Assembly: GCA_023213315.1 (NCBI GenBank)
Contig: JAKCPI010007782.1
Coordinates: 62,001-126,000, forward strand
Reading direction: 5' to 3'
DNA: 64,000 bases
DNA from: Euborellia annulipes
Taxonomy: Eukaryota > Arthropoda > Insecta > Dermaptera > Anisolabididae
Shown here: positions 9,704 to 19,145 of the stretch, in pieces
Layout: every line of letters starts with the position of its first letter
Position numbering within the stretch: the stretch's first letter is position 1
Notes under the pieces: model-generated
Told to the model about the DNA's origin: nothing
Databases searched by the model: none
What the model saw: only the letters and a program-made list of their open reading frames with translations
Translations under genes and position numbers: made by a program

Positions 9704-9819
9704 ATAATTAAGAAAGGGCAAGGGTTCGCTGCAAGCGGGCCCGAGCCAGCTGAGGGGGGCCAGGAGGTGGAGGGGGGAGGGGCGACACTCCGAAGGCGGT
9801 TGGCGCGGCTAGTTTTCTA
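9704..9819 (+). repeat. single diverged unit of the 98-bp minisatellite
   Basis: Starts 'ataattaagaaaggg' like the tandem units at 3551-3810, keeps 'gcgggcccgagccagctga', then has an enlarged G-rich middle and ends 'ggcgcggctagttt' like 8160-8250. Confidence 0.75.
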
Positions 9820-10240
9820 ATAATATTTTATTTGCCGGTTTAGTGGAATTCAGGGCATTTTTTTTTGTATAGGCGGTAATGGTAATGTAAGAAATAAATG
9901 TCAGATTTTTTTTGATCGTATCCTAAAATGAGAGAGAGACCATATAAGAAGACGATTTCCGGTCGTTTACTGGCTATCTCTCTCATAAAAGTATCTGTGG
10001 GGGTGGGGAGAGGAGGTGTCAAAATCTTTTTAATGTCTTTACGATCGGATGCTGAGGGTCCTCGAAGGGGATAAGGGCCAGGAATGTAAGACACGCCCAG
10101 ATCAAACACCTCTCAGCCGGCGAGCAATTATCATACAAAATTCCTGCATCTCATTCTTCTATCTGTACGTATTTGGAAAAAAAACGAATTAATTTTTTTT
10201 ATATTTATTTAACCTGATAGTGACTTTATTTTAATGGAAT
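9820..10240. other. unique DNA; an 89-codon minus frame is not supported as a gene
   Basis: An open frame runs on the minus strand from 10109 to 9840. It is Tyr/Pro/Lys-rich, has no splice sites at its edges, and its codon use matches the local base composition. I leave it unassigned. Confidence 0.4.
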
Positions 10241-10312
10241 TGCCTTAAAAGAGGCAACCGGTTTGTTGGGAAACCGGAATGGTTGCCTGAATAACAGGCG
10301 TCTTTTAAGCTT
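10241..10312. other. compact multi-stem hairpin
   Basis: Nested complementary blocks: TTAAAAGA with TCTTTTAA (outer), GGCAACC with GGTTGCC, and GGTTT with AAACC closing a short loop; the segment is about 70 nt. It could be a structured RNA or the remains of a fold-back element; no promoter was identified. Confidence 0.45.
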
Positions 10313-10597
10313 GTAGTTCAGAGATTTGCCGTCAGATGGCAGCAAGTCACGGGCAAAGAAATTTGCATAAGAAAATTGATGATCTCATGAATGAATAAGA
10401 ATGTTGTTAATAATAATATATGAAAGCTATTATTTTTTTCTTGAAGGCTGAAACAGCGAGAAAAATCTTTTGCGGTACCCCTCTAGCTATTTTATTGAAT
10501 GAATTGTAATTATATCATATTCGGATCTATGAAATATGTTCGAACAATTAATAAATATAAAAAAATTAGGCACGCGATAACGCGATAATATTTACTA
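10313..10597. other. no feature seen
   Basis: AT-rich. Contains 'gccgtcagatggcagcaagtca' at about 10329, otherwise unremarkable. Confidence 0.4.
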
Positions 10598-10814
10598 ATG
10601 GGGAGATGGAAATATCAGCCAAATTGGAATGCTCTTGGTTCAATAAAACTCCCAGGATAAGACGTTATTTACGACGAATTTATTTGGCCATCTTCACTTA
10701 TTGTGAATTATACACATAATGAAGATGGCCAAATAAATTCAGGCCGAAACGTCTTATTCTGAGAGTTTTTTGAACCTAGAGTATTCCAATTTGGCTGATA
10801 TCTTCATCTCCCCA
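10598..10814. repeat. Penelope-like palindrome with decayed ribozyme cores
   Basis: Arms of about 95 bp (10598-10695 and 10717-10814), inverted, sharing 'ggggagatg', 'ccaaattggaat' and 'ttatttggccatcttca'. The right arm reads ATGAAGATGGCC...GGCCGAAACGTC, a hammerhead-like core with the first C changed to A; the left arm core is more decayed. The same family, with the C intact, is at 27527-27650. Confidence 0.75.
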
Positions 10815-10868
10815 TTATAATCACATCATAGCCAATAGCCACAACTTCAAAAGCAAATACGTATTTAC

Positions 10869-11214
10869 TAGGAACCGACCGAATATTCGGTTTCGGCCAG
10901 TTTCGGCCAAAAATCATTGTTTCGGCCGTAGTTTCGGTTTCGGCCAAAAAGTAGCCGAAACCAGAGTCTGAAAAAATGGGATGAGACTCGCATGCAAAAA
11001 AAAAAAAGGTCAAATGATTTGCACTTGAGCACTTGAGAGAGAAAAAAATTTAGTCTCCCTAAAAAAAAGTTAAAATGATTTTCATGGAAGGGAAAAAAGA
11101 AAAGAAAAAAAAAATTTTATAGGAAATACAAGTTTCGGTTTCGGCCGAAACTAAGGTTGAGGCCGAATATTCGGTTTCGGTTTCGGCTGAAAGTCTTGTT
11201 TCGGTCGGACCCTA
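10869..11214. mobile_element. hAT-type MITE, 346 bp, perfect 8-bp TSD
   Basis: Perfect duplications GTATTTAC (10861-10868, 11215-11222). Ends TAGGAACCGACCGAA and, on the other strand, TAGGGTCCGACCGAA. The subterminal regions are packed with TTTCGGCC/GGCCGAAA words in both orientations, typical of transposase-binding arrays in MITEs. No gene. Confidence 0.93.
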
Positions 11215-11222
11215 GTATTTAC

Positions 11223-11391
11223 TAACTTATATTCCTCCAGGGGAGGAAAAAAAATTATCATTACTATTCCAATTCAGTGCCTGCTTGAAGATTTGTTTAG
11301 AATGTAAAGAATACATAAATATTTTTTTTCTATGCATTTTCTATGAGAGAAATCGTAACTTTATTAATAACTTTAATTAATAACTGCCCTC
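11223..11391. repeat. fragment related to 3500-3550
   Basis: 'aattatcattactattcca' on the + strand is the complement of 'tggaatagtaatgataatt' at about 3517-3535, so a small unnamed repeat is shared in opposite orientation. The rest is AT-rich. Confidence 0.45.
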
Positions 11392-11545
11392 GGGGCGTGG
11401 TGTGGAGGTTGGCGTGCTAACCTCGTATACCAAACCCGGCGGGGTTGGGCCCAAGCAGGCCGATTATTTTATTTAAACCAAATGGAAAACAGATTGTTAA
11501 AAAAGAATGGCCGGACCTTATTTTATTTATTATAATATTATTTTT
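11392..11545 (+). repeat. SINE-A copy, 3' truncated
   Basis: A box TGGTGTGGAGG and a recognisable but mutated B box, then the 'ccgattattttatttaaacc' core. The copy breaks off before the GTGTGAATG tail and is followed by a long G tract. Confidence 0.75.
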
Positions 11546-11548
11546 ATG

Positions 11549-11560
11549 GGGGGGGGGGGA

Positions 11561-11600
<40 letters not shown>
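11549..11600 (+). repeat. poly-G tract
   Basis: Almost pure G over about 50 bases. Such tracts are error-prone in sequencing; the exact length should not be trusted. Confidence 0.9.
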
Positions 11601-11601
<1 letters not shown>

Positions 11602-12005
11602 AATTAATAACTCAAAAAGTTAATAAGAATTTCAGATTGAAAATAATTTTCCGGAAATCGCTAGAAGGTCCTCTTTAAGCAGAAAAAATTTGGTTTCGAA
11701 ATTCCAAAGGGAGAAATAGAGCGTGGCAAACAGACGGACGGACATTAGCGAATATATATATACAGATAGATTTTAACTTTACAAACGATGTAACACCTGT
11801 TTATTCACTATTATAAACTACTAAAGGAATTTTATAATAGATTTTAACGTTTAATTAAAATATTAGCAAAAAATTGGCCTTAGAATCTTTAAGAACTTGG
11901 AGACTATAATACTAAAAGAGGGAACTCCCTTTCGTTACTTCGCTCAGGCAGAACTATGCGAAAGTTACAACACATATTTTAGACCCAAATGCTTTGTTTT
12001 TTTTT
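11601..12005. other. no gene seen
   Basis: AT-rich with 'acagacggacggaca' at about 11731. Nothing assigned. Confidence 0.4.
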
Positions 12006-12013
12006 CTTTTTTG

Positions 12014-12650
12014 CTTTCTCTTACTCTATATACTGTATGTTAATATATATAGAGAGAAATTATTGGATTTATGTCAAAAATTTGATGTCGAGAATTTGAC
12101 GGATACGCGTTTTGAGGTCCCCTGAATCCAAAAAAGTGATTTTTGCGACATGGTTTGTCTGTCATCAAAATATCTGAAGAACGAAGAGCTAGGAAGATGA
12201 AATTTTATATTTAAGTTAGGCATCCCCAGGAGACGTGACACGAAGCTTTTGAACAAAATCGACCAAAGAGTACTAGTACTTTACTGATGTACTTTTTTAG
12301 TTTTTTTTTATTTTCTCAAAATTAGCTCCAACGATTTTGTTTAAAATTCAAAAATCAATTATTTTTTTAGATGCTCTTTAAAATCTCATTTTGCAATTGA
12401 AATCTTCTGAAGACCACTTTACTCTTGTACTCCATAGAAAAGATAGGAGAAATGGTTGCCATGGTAACAAAATATAAATATTTTCCTATTCTTATAAATT
12501 TAAAATCTTGAAAATCGAATGTACCGTACTGTCGGAAATTAAATACATGTCGACACACAAAATCTGGTGCGAAAAGCACAGAACACAACTTTCGAGTACC
12601 GAAGGTAAGAGAAAGTTGAGTGCTGTGCGACAGTCACACCATATTTTTTA
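12014..12650 (-). repeat. HLE copy (minus), near complete
   Basis: End hairpin at 12014-12055, a shortened microsatellite (12140-12165), the 'ctagtactttactgatg' internal motif (12274), 'ggttgccatggtaacaaaa' (12453) and the start hairpin 12561-12648 closing on ACCATATTT. Missense-looking ORFs here are repeat read-through. Confidence 0.88.
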
Positions 12651-13400
12651 CTTTCTCTTGCCTATATACCGGTATATGTTAATATATAGAGAGAAAATGT
12701 TGGATTCGATGTCTAGATTTTAATTAAAATACATATTTTGAGGTCCCCTGAGTTCGAACAAGTGGGTCTTGCAAATGGTCTGACTGAGTGCTCTCTCTCT
12801 CTCTCTAATTACCTGAATGCCTTCTCCTTTCATCAATTGTTTAAATACAACAGCCACTTTATCTCAATTCTTGTTTTGGATTAAACTATAGTTTATTTGT
12901 ATAAAATATAACCTTTCGGTCATTCATGATAATAGCGAGTGATTTATTTATTTTTAATGGAGGTTTTTCTCAAATATTTTCATATTGGAATATTTTCTAA
13001 GCTTAAATAAATAAATATATTCATAAATGAAGAATACTCACATTAATAGCTCGCTCTGGGCGGGAAATGCTGGACCGGAGTAGCGCAGTGACGATGTGAT
13101 CCGGGTGCCTTCTCGAGGCACATTGAAGGCGAAGGTGCCTCCAAGTGTATTCCCTGGGCAGGTGATGACGTCACACATAAACCTGTCCAGACAAGATTAA
13201 AAGTCTATAAGAAATCAATAGGTAAAATAAGAGAGTTATAGAAAGGCTCAAAACAAAAGAGAAAAATATTGTGAAAAGAGTGTTCGAGAGAGAGAAGGGG
13301 AAGTCTTATCGTTGGCTCATTAAACCTTATTTATTTGATATGTATAACGTATCTTTTAGGGAATTCGAATAAAAATTAATTTAAATACAAAAATTATTTT
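12576..13400. repeat. segmental duplication, copy 2 (of 3866-4697)
   Basis: Contains the same HLE-HLE junction, a second truncated HLE end (12651-12792), intron-like DNA and the 141-nt exon. Here the left flank is a near-complete HLE, whereas copy 1 is flanked by the minisatellite, so one breakpoint lies inside an HLE start hairpin. Confidence 0.9.
13042..13182 (-). CDS. 141-nt internal coding exon, copy 2 of a duplicated pair
   Basis: Same splice sites, phases and protein as 4334-4474, with one synonymous change (TTC instead of TTT at the Phe of GGTFAF). On a minus-strand gene this copy comes first. With phase-2 introns on both sides a transcript could carry either copy, both (adding 47 residues in frame) or neither. 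Read depth is needed to exclude an assembly duplicate, although the different flanks argue that it is real. Family unrecognised. Confidence 0.68.
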
Positions 13401-13603
13401 TTCCAAAAATTTCAAAATGAAGAGAGTGAAACATGAAACATTGGCTTATTTATTTAAAAAATATCACTTTCTCTTACCTATGTATATATGTAATATATAC
13501 TCTATATAGCCTAGAGAGAAAGTATTGGATTCATGTACACAAATATATCTTGCTATCTTAAATAAAATAGTATAAGGTTATTTTATGGCTGGTGGAATTC
13601 GTA
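13401..13603. repeat. HLE end-hairpin fragment and AT-rich DNA
   Basis: 13466-13540 (minus) matches the HLE end: ACTTTCTCTTACCTATG, an AT loop, then GAGAGAAAGTATTGGATTCA. It breaks off immediately after. Confidence 0.7.
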
Positions 13604-13974
13604 TCAGGAATGAAAGTTGGAAGAAAAATGCAGCCAGAATTTTTTCTTTAAAAATATATTTCAACAGCTGACGTTTCGGCTTTGGTCAAAGCCATCCTCG
13701 GAGCTGCTGTTGGACTTCATATACATATATTTTGCATTGTATCCGGTATTAAAATTAATTTAGGATATAACATCAGGGAAAAAAGTTTTCAGTTCAAGAT
13801 AAACCTTTTTCCTTCTTCTATCACCAATACAATATATTTATTTATTTATTTTTGGCCCTAATGTGATAATTGACTCAGGGCAGTACAATTTCATCTAATC
13901 TAACGTCAGCTGTTGAAATATATTTTTAAAGAAAAAATTCTGGCTGCATTTTTCTTCCAACTTTCATTCCTGAT
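13604..13974. repeat. Penelope-like palindromic relic, 70-bp arms
   Basis: Arms 13604-13673 and 13903-13974 are inverted and nearly perfect, sharing 'aagttggaagaaaaatgcag' and 'ttcaacagctgacgt'. The unpaired centre includes one hammerhead-like motif next to the left arm and AT-rich DNA. No coding capacity. Confidence 0.8.
13662..13712 (-). ncRNA. hammerhead-ribozyme-like motif (core T to C)
   Basis: On the minus strand: CCGAGGA (canonical CTGAGGA with the T changed to C), the extra T, helix II GGCTTT/AAAGCC with a 4-nt loop, GAAAC, GTC (complement of 13670-13672). AGCT pairs with AGCT as inner helix I. The 6-bp helix II with a sequence unlike the other families is the best single covariation case in the window. 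Confidence 0.55.
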
Positions 13975-14052
13975 TAAATAAAATATTTTCATTAATTCTA
14001 ATTAGATTTTGATTGCGACTTCTTAAAAGCCATGTAATATTCCCTCCTCTAC

Positions 14053-14146
14053 AATCGGTGGGCAGATAAATTTCGCAGACTCCCGGAGCCTGGAGACATA
14101 TTTTATCCCCAGGGGATGCCGTGAAGTCAACCCAGACGAATCGATC
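14053..14146 (-). CDS. candidate coding exon, 94 nt; protein not recognised
   Basis: Minus strand: pyrimidine-poor but acceptable 3' splice site TTTAATTAG|GATCG, 94 nt, then a 5' site GATT|GTAGAG. The most protein-like frame reads DRFVWVDFTASPGDK and continues KICLQAPGVCEIYLPTD, with two cysteines. A second frame is also open. The sequence is clearly less AT-rich than its surroundings. The exon end is phase 1 in the better frame, so it cannot be spliced directly to the 141-nt exon without another exon between. Confidence 0.35.
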
Positions 14147-14149
14147 CTA

Positions 14150-15267
14150 ATTAAATGAAATTACTCCTTCTCTCTCCTTTACTCTTTCACGAAACAAAAG
14201 CAGAAGGAGGGATGTGAGGATAAGATAAGGGATCTATCTCATTTCCGTTTCTTCTTCTTCTTTCAACGTGAGAAAAAAAGATGAGTTTTTTTCATTTTTT
14301 TCTTTTTGGATATAACCAATTTGAGGCGGTTTACTTTCTGCTCCCATATAATCGTGGCGAGAATGAGGCGTTTTCTCCGGGCAGATCAAATTGGAAGATA
14401 AATGGAGCAAATCTGTTGCGCAGGCCCAAGGAAGCTGCGCTGTATTCTATTCTCTCACCCTCTGTGATTTTGATATTATTAAATATCATAGTAACCATTT
14501 TTTTTTAAGGAAATACCACCATTATGACACTTTCAAAATATATATTAAATTTCATATTAAACTCAGAAATCAAATATGTCTATTTTTAAATTTATCGACG
14601 ATATTTTATCCCAAAATAGAAATACTACTATGAATGTATAATGGTAACCCTTCTGTTTCTGTTTAGCCAACTGCAGTACATATACCTACTAGGCATTTGA
14701 GGTGCGAAAAAATTATTAGACCCTTGATTAAATATAAATTCTACTGTCAAAAATTAATAAATAAAATAAAAATTCAAATTAGGAAAAAATATTCAAGTTC
14801 ATTGCTAAAAAACTTGCGATTCATTCATTCATAAGTCATATTAAAATTTTTGTCGTATGATAAATAATAAATTATTTATTATTTATTATTTATTTTATAG
14901 ACTGAATCAAATATTTCTAAGAATTTTATTCTATCAATTTATTCACCGTTCGTCATTCGCTAATCTTGTTTTTTTTTTTTTTTTTTTTTGCATTGACTCA
15001 CTTTCAAAGAAGAGGACGAATAATGTGTAGAGAACGAGTGGGTGATGTAAAACGAGCAATTAAATAACCAGGTAAAAACACGTATATATATTTATGGATG
15101 AATAGGGCAACAAAAAATGTATGACGACATACATTTTCAGATTAAATTATTAATCAAATTCTGATCTTTGAAGATTATTAAATAAGTATTTAAAAAAGAG
15201 CAGAAGAAAACAAACACCTTTGGAAATAATAATGAGCCTTTTAATTATTTAAATATATTTTTTTTTA
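14150..15267. other. AT-rich unique DNA, no gene seen
   Basis: Two overlapping + strand frames of 75-80 codons (14281-14633) are Phe/Ile/Leu-rich, with no splice or codon evidence. Poly-T at 14971-14989. Confidence 0.4.
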
Positions 15268-15930
15268 CTTTCTCTTACCTTATATATGAAATATATAGAG
15301 AGATAAAGTATTGAGAATATGTCAAAAATTTGATGTCGAGATTTTGAAGGATACACATGTTTGGAGATCCACTGACTTGTGAGTCCAAAAAAGTCCCGCA
15401 AATTGGTCTATATATGTGTGTGTGTGTAATTTTAAGCATGAAGGAATTGAGCTACTGGATTGAAATTTTATACTTGAGTTAGGTACCCTCCCGGACGCTC
15501 TCAATAAGCTTTTGAACAAAATCAGCCAAAAAGTACTAGTACTTTACTCTTGTACTTTTTCAGTTTTTTTTTTTTTTTTTTTTTTTTTTTGATTTTCTCA
15601 AAATTCGCTCTAACAATTTTGTTTAAATTCAAAAATCAATTATTTTTTATATGTTCTTTAAAATGTCTATTCTCATTTTGCCCTTGAAATCTTTTGAACT
15701 TAACTCTTGTACTTTCATTTTCCGGCTCTTCCTTCTGTACATACACTGTTAAATCCCTATGGGGATTTGTTGTTAATTTCGATTCAAAAGGGGGTCGGGT
15801 CCCCGGTCCCCTTTGGAACTTTTTACACATTTAAAATTTTACTTATGAAATTTTCTATTTATTTAGGATTCTCTATTGTATATAAAATATCCAAATATAA
15901 GATTAAAATTTTGAAAAATAACCCTAGTTT
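15268..15930 (-). repeat. HLE copy (minus), variant subfamily
   Basis: End hairpin at 15270-15308, GT microsatellite (15415-15427), poly-T (15567-15590), then a variant interior from 15716 ('ccctatggggatttgttg', 'ggggtcgggtcccc', 'aaaatatccaaatataag') also found at about 50590-50810. This defines a second HLE subfamily. The start hairpin is missing. Confidence 0.8.
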
Positions 15931-15934
15931 AATC

Positions 15935-16059
15935 AAATGGCTTAAATAAGAATCCCTGGACCCCAAATATATATATTAATTAATCAACGTTAAAGTATTA
16001 GTCCTGAGTTGCCGAAAAAACAGTGGGAATGTGAGTGTGAGTGTGAAAAAAGTATGAGC

Positions 16060-16098
<39 letters not shown>
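15935..16098 (+). repeat. SINE-A 3' half
   Basis: Starts in the 'aatggcttaaataagaat' core and runs through 'gttgccgaaaaaacagtg' and GTGTGA words to a long poly-A (16061-16096). No tRNA head. Confidence 0.75.
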
Positions 16099-16114
16099 AG
16101 TTTATTTCAAACAG

Positions 16115-16262
16115 TCAACATTTAAAATGCAAATTTTGGGGGAACTAAATATATCTCGAGACAAAAAAATTTGATGTAACAAGCACAGTACACAACTTTC
16201 TCTCACCGAAGGGTAAGAGAAAGTTGTGTGCTGTGCGACCATCCACACCAGATTTTTAAATT
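16115..16262 (-). repeat. HLE start-hairpin fragment
   Basis: Contains 'gaactaaatatatctcgaga' then the hairpin AAGCACAGTACACAACTTTC / GAAAGTTGTGTGCTGTGC, ending CACCAGATTTTT. Only the first about 130 bp of the element remain. Confidence 0.8.
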
Positions 16263-16735
16263 TATAAAACTCAAAATGAAAGAGCAATGCAGTTTTATTT
16301 CATAATATTTTACGAGTTATTCAGTTTATATCAACGTTTGCGAGTCCAGACTCAGCAGAAAATAAAAAAAGATAACCGAGGTTTAACAGGAATGCTTATC
16401 CAGGACATTCCAGGCAGCTGATGTTTACATTCAAGACTACCTTGAGATTAAATTAAATGTATTTATAACATTAAGTTAAATTTAAAATAATAAATCTTTT
16501 TGAATATTTTATATGCATGTACCAATTTAGAAATGATGAAAATAATTTAAATTTTTTTGCGCATTTTTTCTCAGTTATATCAATTTATTTACCTACTTAT
16601 TCAAAGAATTTACTAATAATTCAGATTTTATTCTGTAAAAACAGACGTTAAAATTTATCATAAATTGGGCGTTAAAAAGTAAAAGTAATAATATCTTATA
16701 CTATTAAACGAGCAATGTACGTTTGTTTGTTTATA
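16263..16735. other. no gene seen
   Basis: A more balanced stretch at 16330-16450 lacks any recognisable frame. Otherwise AT-rich. Confidence 0.4.
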
Positions 16736-17085
16736 TACAGTATATGCATATCAGTTCTCGAAAATGGCTCTAACGAATTTTTTCAAATTTTAAAAATATA
16801 CTATTATTAAATTTTTATTGTGGTCCCAAAATGAAATTGTGCTAGGTCTCCCGTTTGGGAAAATTCGGGTACTAGTACTTTACTGGTGTACTTTTTTAGT
16901 TTTTTCCAATTTTTTTCTAAATTCCCTTTAAAGATTTCTTTCAAATTTTAAATATTTGCTGGTTCCGGTATAGGAACAAATTGCCCTAGGTCTCGTCTTC
17001 GGGAAACCTTGAGTACTAGTACTTTACTGGTGTACTTTTTTAGTTTTTTCCAATTTTTTTGAAATTCATTTTATAGATTTTATAA
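16736..17085 (+). repeat. HLE-internal-like motif repeated twice
   Basis: The phrase 'gtactagtactttactggtg' followed by 'tacttttttagttttttcc' occurs at about 16870 and 17013 in direct orientation, 143 bp apart. It appears to be derived from the HLE interior but has its own spacer. Confidence 0.55.
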
Positions 17086-17194
17086 TGGTCAAAGCTTAGT
17101 AGGCTTGTCTCCTGACCAATCCCTCCCTCTCTTTACTCAGCATCCACAGATTTAGAATATATCTCTCTACGAATATTTAAATTTTAATTAATGA

Positions 17195-17475
17195 GCCTCA
17201 AAACGTGTATATCCATCAAAATCTCGACATCGAATTTTTGACATGAATCCAATACTTTCTCTCTATATATATTAACATATATATAGAGGTAAGAGAAAGT
17301 AAAAAGTAAAAACGATCGAGCTTCGGCTCGGTCAATCCGAAACTAATTTTGAAACTGGCAGTAAATAAATAAAAAAATAAAATAAATCTAAATGCACTGT
17401 GCCTTACAAAAAATCTTTCAAATACGGAAGGTACAAAAAAGTTGTTGGCTGTGCGACCAGTCACATCAGATTTTA
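17195..17475. repeat. HLE end (+) then HLE start (-) fragments
   Basis: 17195-17312 is an HLE 3' end (+) with a complete end hairpin and GGTAAGAGAAAGT. 17398-17475 is a mutated start hairpin in the opposite orientation. Confidence 0.75.
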
Positions 17476-17534
17476 ATATTTAATAAAAAGGGAATAAGGC
17501 CTTAAGATAAAGGAGAGATAAAGAGGGTTAATAA

Positions 17535-17537
<3 letters not shown>

Positions 17538-17574
<37 letters not shown>
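17538..17574. repeat. (AT)n microsatellite
   Basis: About 18 uninterrupted AT dinucleotides. Confidence 0.97.
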
Positions 17575-17577
<3 letters not shown>

Positions 17578-17870
17578 TTCATTAATTATCCTTGATGCGA
17601 GCCTGATGGTCCTTATAAAATGGCAAAAAATATTTTACTCAATTGTGCCATTCGACATTCTGAGGAATTTTGTTGACACGGTTCAGGTTGTTATATATTT
17701 TTATTTTATTTATATACCTTGTATGTAACTTATGTTTTTTAATTTTAATTTTATCATTGATCTTATTATAATTATTTGTTGATTTGTGCGCATGTGATGT
17801 AAGAAAACCAAATTTCTTTCTTTTGACTGTAAACTCCTAAACTCACTCGCTCCTTTCTGTTATTGATTGT

Positions 17871-17910
17871 AGCCCTGATGATGGTCGTATATCTGACCGA
17901 AACGTCGGCT
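17871..17910 (+). ncRNA. hammerhead-ribozyme-like motif, intact core boxes
   Basis: AGCC (17871-17874), CTGATGA (17875-17881), extra T, helix II GGTC/GACC (17883-17886 with 17895-17898, loop of 8), GAAAC (17899-17903), GTC (17904-17906), GGCT (17907-17910). AGCC pairs with GGCT as helix I and ACGT provides the 2-bp helix III. It sits in a unique Penelope-like relic (about 17620-18000) ending in 'ttcttccttactacg'. Confidence 0.6.
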
Positions 17911-18000
17911 TGAAGTGATTATTAAACGAAATAAACCTAGCTGCAATCGCTCTTTCTTTCTTCCTTACTACGAGATCTACTCGGCTATCCACCTCACTTT

Positions 18001-18184
18001 AATAAAACCGATAATATGCAAAAGTATTTATTTTTGGTCGATGTCCTTATAATAAAATTGATCATCCTTACGGCCATGTACAAACAAAAAGTGTTTCAAC
18101 TAAATATCTATCTCTACTTAATTAGTTTACACTTTTAAGGGCTTCGGTAATAAATTAAAAATTTATATATAAAGATAATTTCAA
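18001..18184. other. no feature seen
   Basis: AT-rich spacer. Confidence 0.4.
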
Positions 18185-18425
18185 AAAATCTGGTGTGACA
18201 AGCACAGAACACAATTTTCGATTACCGAAGGTAAGAGAAAGTTGTGTGCTGTGCGCCAACCACACCAGATTTTTTGTGTCGACATCTATTTAGTTTCCGA
18301 CAGTAGGTACGGACTATGTAGTAGACTACGGTACATACAGACAGACACACAGACAGACCATGTCGCAAAAACCACTTTTTTGGATTCATGGGACCTCAAA
18401 ACGTGAAGATCCTAAAAGCATGATT
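18185..18425 (+). repeat. HLE copy with the interior deleted
   Basis: A complete start hairpin (TCTGGTGTGACAAGCACAG to CACACCAGATTTTT, 18189-18274) and 'ttagtttccgacagtagg' jump directly to the GACA microsatellite (18335-18358) and 'accacttttttggattcat'. The interior of several hundred bases is gone and the end hairpin is missing. Confidence 0.8.
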
Positions 18426-18684
18426 TTTTGAAATCCTTCAAAATGAAAATGAAAAGAAGTATAAAAACTATAAAAATCGGAGTCATTTACGAGGGTGTCA
18501 AAAAAAAGAGGCGAGAAATGTCATAATTCATTTCAGCGGACATTTTTGCCCCCTTTTGTTTTTAAGGGCCTTCGCCTTCCCTATTTTTCCATTAAATGTC
18601 AAATAAATTTTAGCAAGAGAACCCTTCTAAAATGGTTCATTGAATTTAATTATTAAAGAAACATATGTTCCGGACAGTAAAAAA

Positions 18685-18905
18685 CAATATGGTGTGACTG
18701 GTCGCACACAACTGTGGAGTTGAAATTTTGTATTTAACTTAAATACAAAATTTCAACTTCGTAGCTTATTTCCTTCTTGCTTTATTTTGAACACACACAC
18801 AAACCAATTTTGGACTCAGGACGGCTATTTCCATCTAAATTTCTACATTGAATTTTTGATCTGAATGAAATACTTTCTATATAATCCTATATTGGTAAGA
18901 GAAAG
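18685..18905 (+). repeat. short rearranged HLE
   Basis: Start hairpin remnant 'ggtgtgactggtcgcac', a palindrome around 'aaattttgtatttaacttaa', CA microsatellite, then the end hairpin and GGTAAGAGAAAGT. Confidence 0.75.
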
Positions 18906-19044
18906 TAAAAATAAGATCAAAATTCATTCTATTGTACAAAGAATACAGTATTAATACTGTAGGTATCTGTTACAAAAATATCAAAATTTATTAAAAAAAA
19001 AAAAAAACAAGTTGTCAAATAATTATTAATAAAATATATTCTTA

Positions 19045-19135
19045 TGCTAGGGGACAAGAGATCGCATCCCGTCTCATACGACAAATAAATAAAAGGGGTG
19101 TAAATGGCCTTCGAGGACGAAGAAGACCTTAAATG
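19045..19135 (+). repeat. SINE fragment (relative of 31835-31990)
   Basis: B-box-like 'gatcgcatcccgtctca' and 'atacgac', then the 'tgtaaatggccttcgagg' tail. The A box is absent. Confidence 0.5.
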
Positions 19136-19145
19136 AAATAAAAAA

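Noticed and set aside
9840..10109. 89-codon minus frame
   Set aside because: No splice sites, no codon bias and no recognisable motif.
11549..11600. G-quadruplex or recombination signal
   Set aside because: A plain homopolymer tract of uncertain length after a truncated SINE; no evidence beyond composition.
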